The position numbers were made by a program, and so were the translations under genes. 64,000 nucleotides of DNA from JAWVFM01 sp963843315 (GTDB taxonomy: Bacteria; Actinomycetota; Thermoleophilia; Solirubrobacterales; 70-9): assembly GCA_963843315.1 (NCBI GenBank), contig CAWJJU010000006.1, positions 186,001 to 250,000 on the forward strand, given 5' to 3'. This document shows positions 45,120 through 54,249 of the stretch, in pieces. Each line of letters starts with the position of its first letter. The stretch's first letter is position 1. The notes under the pieces are model-generated. The model did not search any database and was not told where the DNA came from. It saw only the letters and a program-made list of their open reading frames with translations.

Positions 45120-47111
45120 ACGCCGACGCCGGCGGCGCGGTCGTCGTCGCGACGGAGATCGGCTCTGCCGCCGGCGGGCTGGCCTGGGCGGCCTCTCTGT
45201 CGGTGGCGGCCGCTCGGCGCGAGCCCATGGGCGAGCCGGGGCCGGCCCTGCTGATCGAGGTCGGCAGCGCGGGCGGGCGCGGCCCGACGATGCTGGCGAG
45301 TCGTTCCGCGCGCCGGCTGGAGGGCGAGCTGCGCGAGGCGGGCTTTCCGGCCGCCGCTCGCGGCGCGATCTGCTGGCTCGGGATGCGGGCGGGCGCGGAG
45401 GCCGAGGCCCAGGTGCGGGTGGCGGCTCGCGCGGCCGCCGGCGCCGGAGCGCTCGTCGTCGTGTTCGCACCCGCGGAGGTCGCGCGCGGGCTGCTCGCGG
45501 TAACCCCCGGGATCCACGGGCTCCTCGTGCGGGCGCACCTGCCCGAGGACCGCCGGCTCGCAGCCCTCGCCGTGACCGAGGGCCGTCGCGCCGGGCGGTT
45601 GGTGAAGGTAGTCAGCAGGCCGCTCGGTCCGCTGGCCGCGCGGCGAGCGCTGACGGGCATCGACCCGGGCGGACCGGCCTCGGCTCGTGCGGCGCGGCTG
45701 TGCGCGTTCCTCGACCCACGACCCGAGGCTTCGCGGCGGGCGCCTCGCCCGCGGGCTGCGGGGCTCGCGTCGGCCGGCGGCCAGGTGACGCTGCTGGCGC
45801 TGGGCGCCTGCCTCGCGCTGCTCCTCGCGACGGCGGTGCTGATCGCGCTCGCCGGCTCGGTGACGGGCGCCGAGCGCGCCCAGAGCGGGGTGGACCTCGC
45901 CGCGCTGTCGGCCGTGCGCTCGATGCGCGACGACCTCCCGAGATTGCAGGCGCCCGCGACGCTCCCGGGAGGACACCCGAACCCGGAGCATCTCGCCAAG
46001 CCCGCCTACCTCGAGCGCGCACGCGGCGCGGCCCTCGACGCGGCGCGGCGAAACGGTCTCGATGGCGATCGCCTGAAGGTGAGCTTTCCCGACTCCGCGT
46101 CGCCGGCGCCGCTGCGCGCGGCGGTCGCCTACCGGGCGCAGGCCCGCCCAGGCGACGCCCTGCCGGGCGCACCCCGAGCCGGCGCGATCTCGAAGCCCCT
46201 GCGCGCCGCGGCGCAGGCGGCCCCGCCGCAGGCCGCGATCGACGCCCGCGCCCGATACGCGACCGGCGGCGGCTACTCCGGCCCGCTCGCCTACCGGCAG
46301 GGCCGGCCGATGCGCCCCGATGTCGCCGCCGCGTTCGACCGCCTCGAGGCTGCGGCGACCCGCGACGGGGTTGCGCTCACGATCAACTCCGCCTATCGCT
46401 CCGACGCGGAGCAGGCGCGCCTCTACGCCGCGAACCCCGACCCGCGCTGGGTCGCTCCGCCGGGCACCTCGCTTCACCGCTGCGGCACCGAGCTCGATCT
46501 CGGGCCGCCCGACGCGCAGCCATGGCTGGCGGCGAACGCTCCGCGCTTCGGGTTCGCGCAGCGCTACTCCTGGGAGGCCTGGCACTTCGGCTACGTGCGC
46601 GGCCCGGCGCCATGCTCGGCGGCGGGGAACGCCGTCGGCGAGCCCGACGGCAGGGCGGGCGCCGCGGCCGACGCTTCCGGCCTTCGTCCCGGCCGCGTAC
46701 GAGCGCCCGGTCCTCGCGGCCGCCCGGCGCTGGAACGTCCCGGCGGGGCTGCTCGCCGCCCAGCTCGAGGCGGAGTCGGGTTTCAACCCTGGCGCCGTCT
46801 CGCCCGCCGGCGCGGAGGGGATCGCCCAGTTCATGCCTGCGACGGCGGCCGGATACGGGCTGCCCGACCCCTTCGACGCGGCGGCGGCCATCGACGCGCA
46901 GGGGCACCTCATGTCGGACCTGCTGCGGCGCTTCGGCTCGCCCGCGCTCGCGCTGGCCGCCTACAACGCCGGGCCGGGCGCCGTGGCTGCCTGCGGCTGC
47001 GTGCCCGCCTACCCCGAGACCCAGGCCTACGTCGCCCGCATCCTGGGGCTGATGGACGCGACCGGCGCGATGTCGCTGCCGGCCCCGCTCGAGGTGCGGT
47101 TGGTCGCCTAA
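45116..47111 (+). CDS. TadG-like membrane protein fused to VanY-type carboxypeptidase and SLT transglycosylase (frameshifted)
   Basis: Joined across one break at about 46640-46672 this gives about 665 residues. Residues 1-200 look like a degenerate ATPase-type fold (VVVATEIGSAAGGLAWAASL, ALLIEVGSAGGRGP) without a P-loop lysine. A membrane anchor (VTLLALGACLALLLATAVLI) with AERAQSGVDLAALSAVRSM is TadG-like. A D,D-carboxypeptidase domain follows (LTINSAYRSDAEQARLYAAN, SLHRCGTELDLGPPD, WEAWHFGYVRG), then a lytic transglycosylase domain (GLLAAQLEAESGFNPGAVSP, GIAQFMPATAAGYGL, AYNAGPGAV). It should remodel peptidoglycan, perhaps opening the wall for the TadE-type proteins encoded just upstream. 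The start overlaps that gene as ATGA. Confidence 0.78.
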
Positions 47112-47574
47112 GCCTTCGACGCGACCGCGCCCATGCGGTCGCGAAGGCGCTTGGCGTCGGCGTCGGACGATGGTGCGCAGCTGGCCCTGGAACGCGAGGT
47201 GCCAGTGGGCCTCGGGCCACTTCTTCAGGTGGTCGAGCTTGCCGAGCATCGACTCGGCCGGGACGAAGTCGTCCTCGTCGAGCACGAGCACCGGCTCGCC
47301 CTCCACGCGCCAGGGGTAGGCCTCGGGCTTTTTCTTCTTGCCCTGCGGCCAGATCGAGCGTGCGGTCCTCGAACATCGTCGAGCGCACGCGGGCGATGCC
47401 GCCGAAGGCCTGCACGCCGGTGACGTAGAAGATCACCTCGTCGCCCGGCTGGAACTCCGAGGCCTGGTTGCGCCGGCCCTCCTTCAGCCCGATCGGGTCG
47501 AAGCCGCGCTCGACGTTGATCCGGAAGTTCTCGAGCGAGCCGGTGAGGATCCAGGTCTTGCCGCCGTCGCTCAT
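47108..47574 (-). CDS. EVE-domain protein (two frame breaks)
   Basis: Joined across breaks near 47360 and 47168 this gives about 155 residues: KTWILTGSLENFRINVERGF, NQASEFQPGDEVIFYVTGVQ, AFGGIARVRSTMFEDRT, KKKKPEAYPWRVEGEPVLVL, and LDHLKKWPEAHWHLAFQGQL, ending DAKRLRDRMGAVASKA. This is an EVE/PUA-like domain that binds modified bases in DNA or RNA. The stop at 47108 overlaps the stop of the convergent TadG fusion gene. Proteins of this family are often found with restriction or RNA-modification genes, but none is nearby. The ATG at 47574 fits the domain start. Confidence 0.75.
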
Positions 47575-47611
47575 GGCCCGATCATACGGCGGGCCGGTAG
47601 TGTCCCCGCCC

Positions 47612-48079
47612 ATGGCGATCCAGAAGATCGGGAGCCTCGAAGAGCTTCAGGGCCTCGTGGGCCAGGAGATCGGGCCCACGGAGTGGAAGACCATCTCCCA
47701 GGAGACGATCGACGCCTACGCCGACGTCTCCGGTGACCACCAGTGGATCCACACCGACGTCGAGCGCGCCAAGCGCGAGAGCCCCTTCGGCGGCACGGTC
47801 GCCCACGGCAACCTCACCCTGGCGCTCACCGACGCCTTCCGGCTCGAGCTGATCGAGCAGGAGGGCGTCGTCGCGGGCGTGAACTACGGCTTCGACAAGG
47901 TGCGCTTCCCGGCGCCGGTGCCCGCGGGGTCGCGGGTGCGGGCGCGGGCGCAGCTGCAGTCGGTCGACCAGCTCGAGGGCGGCTGGTGGCACGTGGTCAC
48001 CCGCATCACCGTCGAGGTCGAGGGCAACGACAAGCCCGCACTGGTGGCCGACAGCGTCGGCCGCGCCCTCGCCGGCTAG
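47612..48079 (+). CDS. MaoC-like (R)-enoyl-CoA hydratase
   Basis: The 155-residue hot-dog-fold protein has the hydratase-2 motif YADVSGDHQWIHTDVERAKR with the catalytic Asp/His pair, followed by SPFGGTVAHGNLTLALT, VNYGFDKVRFPAPVPAGSRV and a C-terminal strand region ending GRALAG. It should hydrate trans-2-enoyl-CoA to an (R)-3-hydroxyacyl-CoA in fatty-acid metabolism. The ATG at 47612 is the first start after the divergent EVE gene, 38 bases away. It is monocistronic on this strand; a terminator for the next gene follows. Confidence 0.85.
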   Translation: MAIQKIGSLEELQGLVGQEIGPTEWKTISQETIDAYADVSGDHQWIHTDVERAKRESPFGGTVAHGNLTLALTDAFRLELIEQEGVVAGVNYGFDKVRFPAPVPAGSRVRARAQLQSVDQLEGGWWHVVTRITVEVEGNDKPALVADSVGRALAG

Positions 48080-48105
48080 GCCCCACCAAACCCCGCCGAG
48101 ATGCG

Positions 48106-48137
48106 AAAAAGGGCCCCCTGAGGGGCCCAAATTCGCA
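48106..48137 (-). terminator. Intrinsic terminator of the cupredoxin gene
   Basis: On the minus strand the stem GGGCCCC-TCAG-GGGGCCC (48111-48128) is followed immediately by TTTTT. The outer bases TGCGAA/TTCGCA extend the pairing. It also lies just after the plus-strand MaoC stop, so it may work in both directions. Confidence 0.8.
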
Positions 48138-48169
48138 ACTCAGCGTTGTTTGCGGCGCGGACGCGCCCG

Positions 48170-48628
48170 TTACTTGACGGTCAGCGTGCCCTTCATGCCG
48201 GCGGCCTCGTGGCCGTCGACCGAGCAGTAGTAGGTGTAGGTGCCCGGCTTGAGGTTCACGGTCGTGGAGGTCTTGCTGCCGGCGATCGTGTCGGTGGCGC
48301 CGATGTCGTTTCCGCCCGACTCGATGGTGACGTTGTGGTCGAGCGGGGACATGTTGGTGAAGTTCACCGTCACCTGGCCGGCCTTGGCGGTGAGGGACTT
48401 CTGCTGGTACGCGAGCGCACCGCTCGGGTCGGCGGAGACGTCCAGCGTCGAGGCGCCGCCGGATGACGAGCTGCCGCCTGACGAGCTGCCGCCTGAGGAG
48501 CTGCCGCCCGAGGAGGTCGTGCTGCTGGCCGTGGTGCTCGAGGTCGTGCTGGAGCTGCTCGACCCGCACGCGGCGAGCGCAAGCGCCGCGACGCCCGCAA
48601 GGGCGAGCGAAAGTGCGAGCTTCTTCAT
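48170..48628 (-). CDS. Cupredoxin-like lipoprotein
   Basis: The 152-residue protein has a lipoprotein signal ending in the lipobox ALAAC at residues 17-21, so the mature protein is anchored to the membrane. A long Ser/Gly/Thr-rich linker follows. The C-terminal domain is a type I copper site: MSPLDHNVTIES supplies one histidine, and YTYYCSVDGHEAAGMKG supplies the Cys, His and Met ligands. It is probably an electron carrier outside the cytoplasm. The ATG at 48628 is preceded by AAAGGTGG at a good distance, better than the in-frame ATG at 48646. A terminator lies just downstream. Confidence 0.88.
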   Translation of the reverse strand: MKKLALSLALAGVAALALAACGSSSSSTTSSTTASSTTSSGGSSSGGSSSGGSSSSGGASTLDVSADPSGALAYQQKSLTAKAGQVTVNFTNMSPLDHNVTIESGGNDIGATDTIAGSKTSTTVNLKPGTYTYYCSVDGHEAAGMKGTLTVK

Positions 48629-48695
48629 GTGTCTTCCACCTTTCATCGTGTTCGGAGCCGTAGTACCAGATGGGGACTACTCTAGGTTCAACGAC

Positions 48696-49523
48696 CTACT
48701 CGCCCGTGAACTCGGGCGTCTGGCCGGCGAAGAAGGCCGGAACCGCGCGGGCCAGGTCCGCCGTGCCCATCGAGTCGGCGATGCCGTGGCGCTCGAGCTG
48801 GAGGTGGTCGGCGAGCGAGTTGTCGAGGCTCGACGCCAGCAGGCGCTTGCAGGTCGCGACGTAGTGCGGCGCAGCCTTTGCGAGCTCGGCCGCGAGCTCC
48901 TGCGCGCGGGGCAGCAGCTCGTCCGCCGGGACCACCTCCGACACCAGGCCGCGCTCCTTCGCGTCGGCCGCGGTCATGTTGGGGTCGCGCAGCATCAGCT
49001 CCAGCGCCGGCCCGGGGCCGATCACTCGAGGCAGGAAGTAGGTCATGCCGCCGTCGGGCGATGCCCCGATGCGCCCGTAGGCGACTGCGAAGAACGCCTG
49101 TTCCGAGGCGATCCGGATGTCGCACTGGAGCGCGAGCGAGAAGCCGGCCCCCGCCGCGGGCCCGTTGACGGCCGCGATCACCGGGTACGGCACCCGGCGC
49201 AGGTCGACGATCGCCTGGTGCAGCACGTCGGCGCCGCGGCGCACCGAGGCGGGCAGGTCGATGTCGTCGCGCTCCAGCCCCTCCTTGAACCAGTTGACGT
49301 CGCCGCCTGCGGAGAAGGCCCGGCCGGAGCCGGTGATGATCGCCGCACGCACGGCGGCGTCGTCGGCCATCCAGGAGGCCAGGACGGTGAGCTCGCCGAT
49401 CATCTCCGGGCTCATGGCGTTGAGCGCGTCGGGGCGGTTGAGGGTGACCGTGGCGACGGCGCCGTCGACCTCGATGTCGATCGTCTTCAGCTCGGGCGGT
49501 GCGGCGGTTTCGACTGCGCTCAT
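48696..49523 (-). CDS. Enoyl-CoA hydratase/isomerase (PaaG-like)
   Basis: The 275-residue crotonase-fold protein has VATVTLNRPDALNAMSPEMI, the oxyanion segment GRAFSAGGDVNWFKEGL, NGPAAGAGFSLALQCDIRIA, and GRIGASPDGGMTYFLPRVIG. The aspartate in the PDGG segment, in place of the usual hydratase glutamate, is typical of PaaG-type isomerases that move double bonds in enoyl-CoAs or epoxyphenylacetyl-CoA. The C-terminal helices follow the family. The start is the ATG at 49523, with the open frame running 19 residues further. It is divergent from uvrC across 50 bases. Confidence 0.85.
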   Translation of the reverse strand: MSAVETAAPPELKTIDIEVDGAVATVTLNRPDALNAMSPEMIGELTVLASWMADDAAVRAAIITGSGRAFSAGGDVNWFKEGLERDDIDLPASVRRGADVLHQAIVDLRRVPYPVIAAVNGPAAGAGFSLALQCDIRIASEQAFFAVAYGRIGASPDGGMTYFLPRVIGPGPALELMLRDPNMTAADAKERGLVSEVVPADELLPRAQELAAELAKAAPHYVATCKRLLASSLDNSLADHLQLERHGIADSMGTADLARAVPAFFAGQTPEFTGE

Positions 49524-49573
49524 CTGCGGCTCCTGGGTTGGGGGACGGCGGGAGCGAACCGTACCCTGTGGGC

Positions 49574-51437
49574 ATGGCAAGGGAGACCCTCAAGGAGCAG
49601 CGCGTCGGAGCTGCCGGACCAGCCTGGCGTGTACCTGATGAAGGACTCACGCGGCGAGGTGATCTACGTCGGCAAGGCGGTCTCGATCCGCAAGCGCGTG
49701 GGCTCGCACTTCTCGGGAAAGGGCCGCTCCAGCCCGGACATGCTGAGGCAGGTGCGCTCGTTCGATTTCGTCGTGACGGAGACGGAGGCCGAGGCCCTGC
49801 TGGCCGAACAGCAGCTGATCAAGCGCCACCGCCCGCGCTTCAACATCCGCCTGCGCGACGACAAGTCGTACCCCTACATCGGGATCAGCCTCGACGAGGA
49901 GTTCCCGCGGGTGTACTTCACGCGCGAGCGCCACCGCCCCGGGCGCGTGTACTTCGGTCCCTACGCGAGCGCGAAGCGCACCCGGGAGACCCTGGAGCTG
50001 CTCGGCAAGCTGTTCCAGTACCGCACCTGCGAGGGCCCGGATCCCGGCCGCCGCTCGGGAGTGCCCTGCCTCGACTACTACATCAAGCGCTGCCAGGCGC
50101 CCTGCGTGGGCTACATCGATCGCGCCGAGTACCGCCGCAACGTCGAGGCGATCGCGGCGTTTCTCTCCGGCCGCTACCGCGACGTGGAGCGCGACCTGGA
50201 GTCGAAGATGGAGGAGGCCTCGCGGGGCGAGCAGTTCGAGCGCGCCGCGGTGCTGCGCGACCGCCTCGCCGCCGTCCGCTCGCTGATGCAGCGCCAGCGC
50301 GTGGCGGGGGATTCGCTTCAGAACGTGGACGTGATCGGCGTCGCCGTCGACGGGCGCGACGCCAACGCCCAGGTCTTCCAGGTCCGCGACGGGGTGCTGG
50401 CCGAGCGCCAGAGCTTCTACCTGGCCAACGAGGGCGAGCGCTCGGAGGCGGAGGTGATCGAGGAGTTCCTGGCGCAGTACTACTCGGCGGTGCCCGCGAT
50501 CCCACGGCTGATCGTGGTGGGCTCGGCCCTCGCCGGCCGGGAGGGCCTGGTCTCCGAGGCGCTTGCGGAGCGTCGCGGAGGCTCGGTGGAGGTCCGCGTC
50601 GCCGAGCGCGGCGACAAGCGCCGGCTGCGCGAGATGGCCGAGCGCAACGCGAAGCTCGCGCTTGCACAGGACAAGCTGCGGCGCGAGCGCAGCCGCCAGC
50701 AACGGGTCGACGCGCTCGCCGACCTGTCCGAGGCGCTCGGCCTGGAGACGCTTCCCGTGCGGATCGAGGGGTTCGACATCTCCAACCTCGGGTCCGAGCA
50801 CACCGTGGCGTCGATGGTGGTGTTCGAGGGCGGGGCGCCCAAGAAGTCCGACTACCGCCGCTTCCGGATCCGCGGCGACCGCGCCGACGGCCCGGACGAC
50901 TTCGCCTCGATGGAGGAGGTCCTCTCGCCGCCGCGTGGCCCGCCTCGACGCCCAGACCGACCTCTCACCGCACGATCGAGCGCGGGACGCGAGCTTTGCC
51001 TCGCGCCCCGACGTGGTCCTGATCGACGGTGGCAAGGGCCAGCTGGGCGCGGCCATGCGCCCGCTCGCCGGGCTCGCCGAGCGCGGCGTGACCGTGATCA
51101 GCCTGGCGAAGAAGCTCGAGGAGGTCTACGTGCCGGGCCGCTCGGCCCGCTGCCGGTCCCCGCCGACTCCGAGGCCTCGCGCCTGCTCCAGCGGGTGCGC
51201 GACGAGGCCCACCGCTTCGCCATCGAGCACCACCGAAAGCGCCGCGACGCCTCGATGCGGCGCTCGCTGCTGGACGAGCTGCCCGGCGTGGGGCCGGCGC
51301 GAAAGCGGGCGCTGCTGGTCCACTTCGGCTCGCCGGAGCGCGTGGCCAACGCCTCGCGCGAGGAGCTCGAGGCCGTGCCGGGCATTCCCGGCAAGCTCGC
51401 CCGCGACATCCACCGCCAGCTGAACCGCACGGGCTGA
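49574..51437 (+). CDS. uvrC: Excinuclease ABC subunit C (three frame breaks)
   Basis: UvrC makes both incisions in nucleotide excision repair. Joined across breaks near 49603, 50932 and 51155 it gives about 620 residues. The GIY-YIG domain is ELPDQPGVYLMKDSRGEVIY with VGKAVSIRKRVGSHFS. A cysteine cluster (YRTCEGPDPGRRSGVPCLDY) follows, then a UVR motif (RGEQFERAAVLRDRLAAVRS), the RNase-H-like core with LPVRIEGFDISNLGSEHTVA and VLIDGGKGQLGAAM, and C-terminal helix-hairpin-helix motifs (LPGVGPARKRALLVHFGSPE). The ATG at 49574 opens MARETLKEQR just before the first break. All catalytic regions are present, so the breaks are probably errors. Confidence 0.88.
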
Positions 51438-51497
51438 GGCGACCGCGGGGGCCGCACCGGCGTGTCAACAACCAACCGCGCCCGCGATAATCGCTTC

Positions 51498-52425
51498 GTG
51501 AGCGCGTTGGCGATCGAGGTCAGGGGCCTGCGAAAGGCCTACGGCTCGAACGAGGCGGTGCGCGGCATCGACCTGCAGGTCCAGTCCGGCGCGATCTTCG
51601 CCTTCCTCGGGCCGAACGGCGCCGGCAAGACCACGACGACCGAGATCCTCGAGGGCTACCGCGAGCGCACCGCGGGCGAGGTGCAGGTGCTGGGCTCCGA
51701 CCCCGGAGAAGCCGACCGCGCGTGGCGCGAGCGCATCGGCATCGTCCTCCAGCAGTGCGAGCTCCAGCCGCTGCTGACGGTGCGCGAGACGCTGGAGCTG
51801 TACGCCGGCTACTTCTCCTCGCCCCGCCCGATCGACGAGACGATCGACGTCGTCGGCCTGGACGAGAAGGCGGACGACCGGGTCGGGCCGGCTGTCGGGC
51901 GGCCAGCAGCGGCGCGTGGACGTCGGCGCCGCGCTCATCGGCGACCCCGAGCTGCTCTTCCTCGACGAGCCCACGACGGGCTTCGACCCGTCGGCGCGCC
52001 GCCAGGCCTGGGAGGTCATCGGGAGCCTGCGCAGGCTCGGCAAGACCGTCTTCCTGACCACGCACTACATGGAGGAGGCCCAGGCGCTGGCCGATCGCGT
52101 GGCGATCATCCGGCGCGGCGAGATCGTGGCCGAGGGGCCGCCCTCGGAGCTCGGCGGGCGAGGCGAGGCGGCGACGCTCGTGGAGTTCGACCTGCCCGCC
52201 GGCGCCGCCGACCTGCCCCAGGCCGTCGCCGCCGCCCGGGTCGACGGCTCGGGCGCGACCGGGCGCGTCAACCTCAGCACGCACGACCCGGTGACCGTCC
52301 TGAACTCGCTCACCGGCTGGGCGCTCGAGCGGGGCGTGGCCCTGGGCGACCTCGAGGTCCACCGCCCGAGCCTCGAGGACGTCTACCTCGAGCTCACGGG
52401 CGAGGACGAGGAGGAGGGCTCGTGA
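51498..52425 (+). CDS. ABC-2 exporter ATP-binding protein (one frame break)
   Basis: About 309 residues. It has Walker A FAFLGPNGAGKTTTTEIL, a Q-loop region (IGIVLQQCELQPLLTVRETL), the ABC signature LSGGQQRRVDVGAALIGDPE just after the break at about 51890, Walker B ELLFLDEPTTGFDP, and the switch histidine in KTVFLTTHYMEEAQALADR. A C-terminal DrrA-like extension (LEVHRPSLEDVYLELTG) is typical of drug or lipid exporters. The GTG at 51498 fits; an earlier ATG at 51462 is possible. The stop overlaps the start of the permease gene as GTGA. Confidence 0.87.
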
Positions 52426-53235
52426 GCTCGGCGCCGCCCTCGTCTGGCATCAGTTCCGCTACGACCAGAAGGTCTTCTGGCGCAACCCGGCGTCGGTCTT
52501 CTTCACGGTGATGCTGCCCGTGTTCTTCATGGTGATCTTCCAGCTCCTGTTCGGCGGGCAGACCGTGAGCGGGCGCCACATCAAGGTCAGCACCTACTAC
52601 GTGCCCGCGATCATCACCCTCGGGGTGATCTCGGCGACCAGCGTGAACCTCGCGATCAACCTCACCCGCGAGCGCGAGGCGGGCCTGCTGAAGCGCGTGC
52701 GCGGGACGCCCCTGCCGGCGCCGGTGTTCATCGCGGGCCGGGTCGGCAACTCGATCGTCGTCGGCGCGCTCATGCTTGTCGCTCGTCGCGGGCCTGGGCG
52801 CAGTCGCCTACGGCGTGCCGATTCCGTGGTCGGAGGCGGGCGCCGTGATCGTCACGCTCGTGGTCGGCGCGGCCTCGTTCTGCGCGATGGGCATCGCCCT
52901 CACCACGATCATCCCCACCGAGGACGCCGCGCCCGCGATCACGCAGGCCATCTTCCTGCCCCTCTATTTCCTGTCCGGGAGTCTTCATCCCCGACGACCA
53001 GATCCCGTCGGGCGTCCTCACCGTCGCCGGGATCTTCCCGGTGCGCCACTTCTTCCTGGCGTTCCTCAACGCCTGGGTCCCCACGGGGAGCGGCTTCGAC
53101 CCCAAGGACCTCGCGATCGTCGCCGCGTGGGGTGCGGCAGCCCTCGTAGTCGCAATCCGTAGATTCCGCTGGGCGCCGGCAGGGCGACTGACAGCTACCG
53201 TCTCGTCTCGTACTCAAACGAACCGAAAGGACTGA
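52422..53235 (+). CDS. ABC-2 type exporter permease (three frame breaks)
   Basis: Joined across breaks near 52430, 52783 and 52978 this gives about 270 residues with six hydrophobic segments: VFFTVMLPVFFMVIFQLLFG, YYVPAIITLGVISATSVNLA, the conserved EREAGLLKRVRGTPLPAPVF, VAGLGAVAYGVPIPWSEAGA, IVTLVVGAASFCAMGIALTT, and a C-terminal helix VAAWGAAALVVAIRRF. It pairs with the ATPase encoded just upstream to export an unknown hydrophobic compound. The GTG start overlaps that gene; the first break follows almost at once. The final 22 residues after the last helix are unusual and may reflect a further error. gap follows after six bases. Confidence 0.82.
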
Positions 53236-53241
53236 GCCCAC

Positions 53242-54249
53242 ATGCCAGTAAAGGTCGGAATCAACGGCTTCGGGAGGATCGGCCGCAACCTCCTCAGGGC
53301 CGCGCACGCTGCGGGGTCCGATCTCGAGTTCGTGGCCGTCAACGACATCACCGACGAGCACACGCTCGCCCACCTGCTCAAGTACGACTCGATTCTGGGG
53401 CGGTTCCCGGGCAAGGTCGAGGAGGGCAAGGACGCCCTGATCGTCGACGGCGCGACGGTGCGCGTGCTCGCCGAGCGCGACCCGGCCGACCTGCCCTGGG
53501 GCGACCTCGGCGTCGACGTCGTGATCGAGTCGACCGGCTTCTTCACCAAGCGCGACGACGCCGCCAAGCACCTCGAGGCCGGCGCCAAGAAGGTGATCAT
53601 CTCCGCGCCCGCCACCGACCCCGACGTGACGGTGGCGCTGGGCGTGAACTTCGACACGGCGTACGACCCGGAGAAGCACAACATCATCTCCAACGCCTCG
53701 TGCACCACCAACTGCCTGGCGCCGCTCGCGAAGGCGGTCAACGACGCGGTCGGCATCGAGCGCGGCCTGATGACCACGATCCACGCCTACACGTCAGACC
53801 AGCGCCTTCAGGACATGCCGCACAAGGACCTGCGCCGGGCGCGGGCAGCGGCGCTCAACCTGATCCCGACGACCACGGGGGCGGCCAAGGCGGTCGGCCT
53901 CGTGCTTCCCGAGCTCGCCGGCAAGCTCAACGGCATCGCCGTGCGGGCTCCGGTGGCCACCGGCTCGGTGGTCGACCTGACCTGCGTGCTGCGCGACGAG
54001 ACCACCGCGGAGGACCTGAACGCGGTGGTGAAGGCCGCCGCCGAGGGGCCGATGGAGGGCATCCTCGCCTACACCGAGGACCCGATCGTCTCGACCGACA
54101 TCGTCGGCGACCCGCATTCGTCGATCTTCGACGCGCCACAGACCATCGTGGTGGACGGGACCTTCGCGAAGCTGGTCACCTGGTACGACAACGAGTGGGG
54201 CTACTCGAACCGCTGCATCGAGCTCGCGGAGAAGGTCCTGCCCGCTTGA
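53242..54249 (+). CDS. gap: Glyceraldehyde-3-phosphate dehydrogenase
   Basis: Gap oxidises glyceraldehyde-3-phosphate to 1,3-bisphosphoglycerate with NAD. The 335-residue protein begins VKVGINGFGRIGRNLLRAAH (Rossmann motif) and has the catalytic SNASCTTNCLAPLAKAVND with Cys about 155, then LMTTIHAYTSDQRLQDMPHK, RARAAALNLIPTTTGAAKAV, VRAPVATGSVVDL, and WYDNEWGYSNRC. It is the first gene of the glycolytic operon gap-pgk-tpiA-gpmI. The start is the ATG at 53242, preceded by GAAAGGA. The stop overlaps the pgk start by four bases. Confidence 0.96.
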   Translation: MPVKVGINGFGRIGRNLLRAAHAAGSDLEFVAVNDITDEHTLAHLLKYDSILGRFPGKVEEGKDALIVDGATVRVLAERDPADLPWGDLGVDVVIESTGFFTKRDDAAKHLEAGAKKVIISAPATDPDVTVALGVNFDTAYDPEKHNIISNASCTTNCLAPLAKAVNDAVGIERGLMTTIHAYTSDQRLQDMPHKDLRRARAAALNLIPTTTGAAKAVGLVLPELAGKLNGIAVRAPVATGSVVDLTCVLRDETTAEDLNAVVKAAAEGPMEGILAYTEDPIVSTDIVGDPHSSIFDAPQTIVVDGTFAKLVTWYDNEWGYSNRCIELAEKVLPA

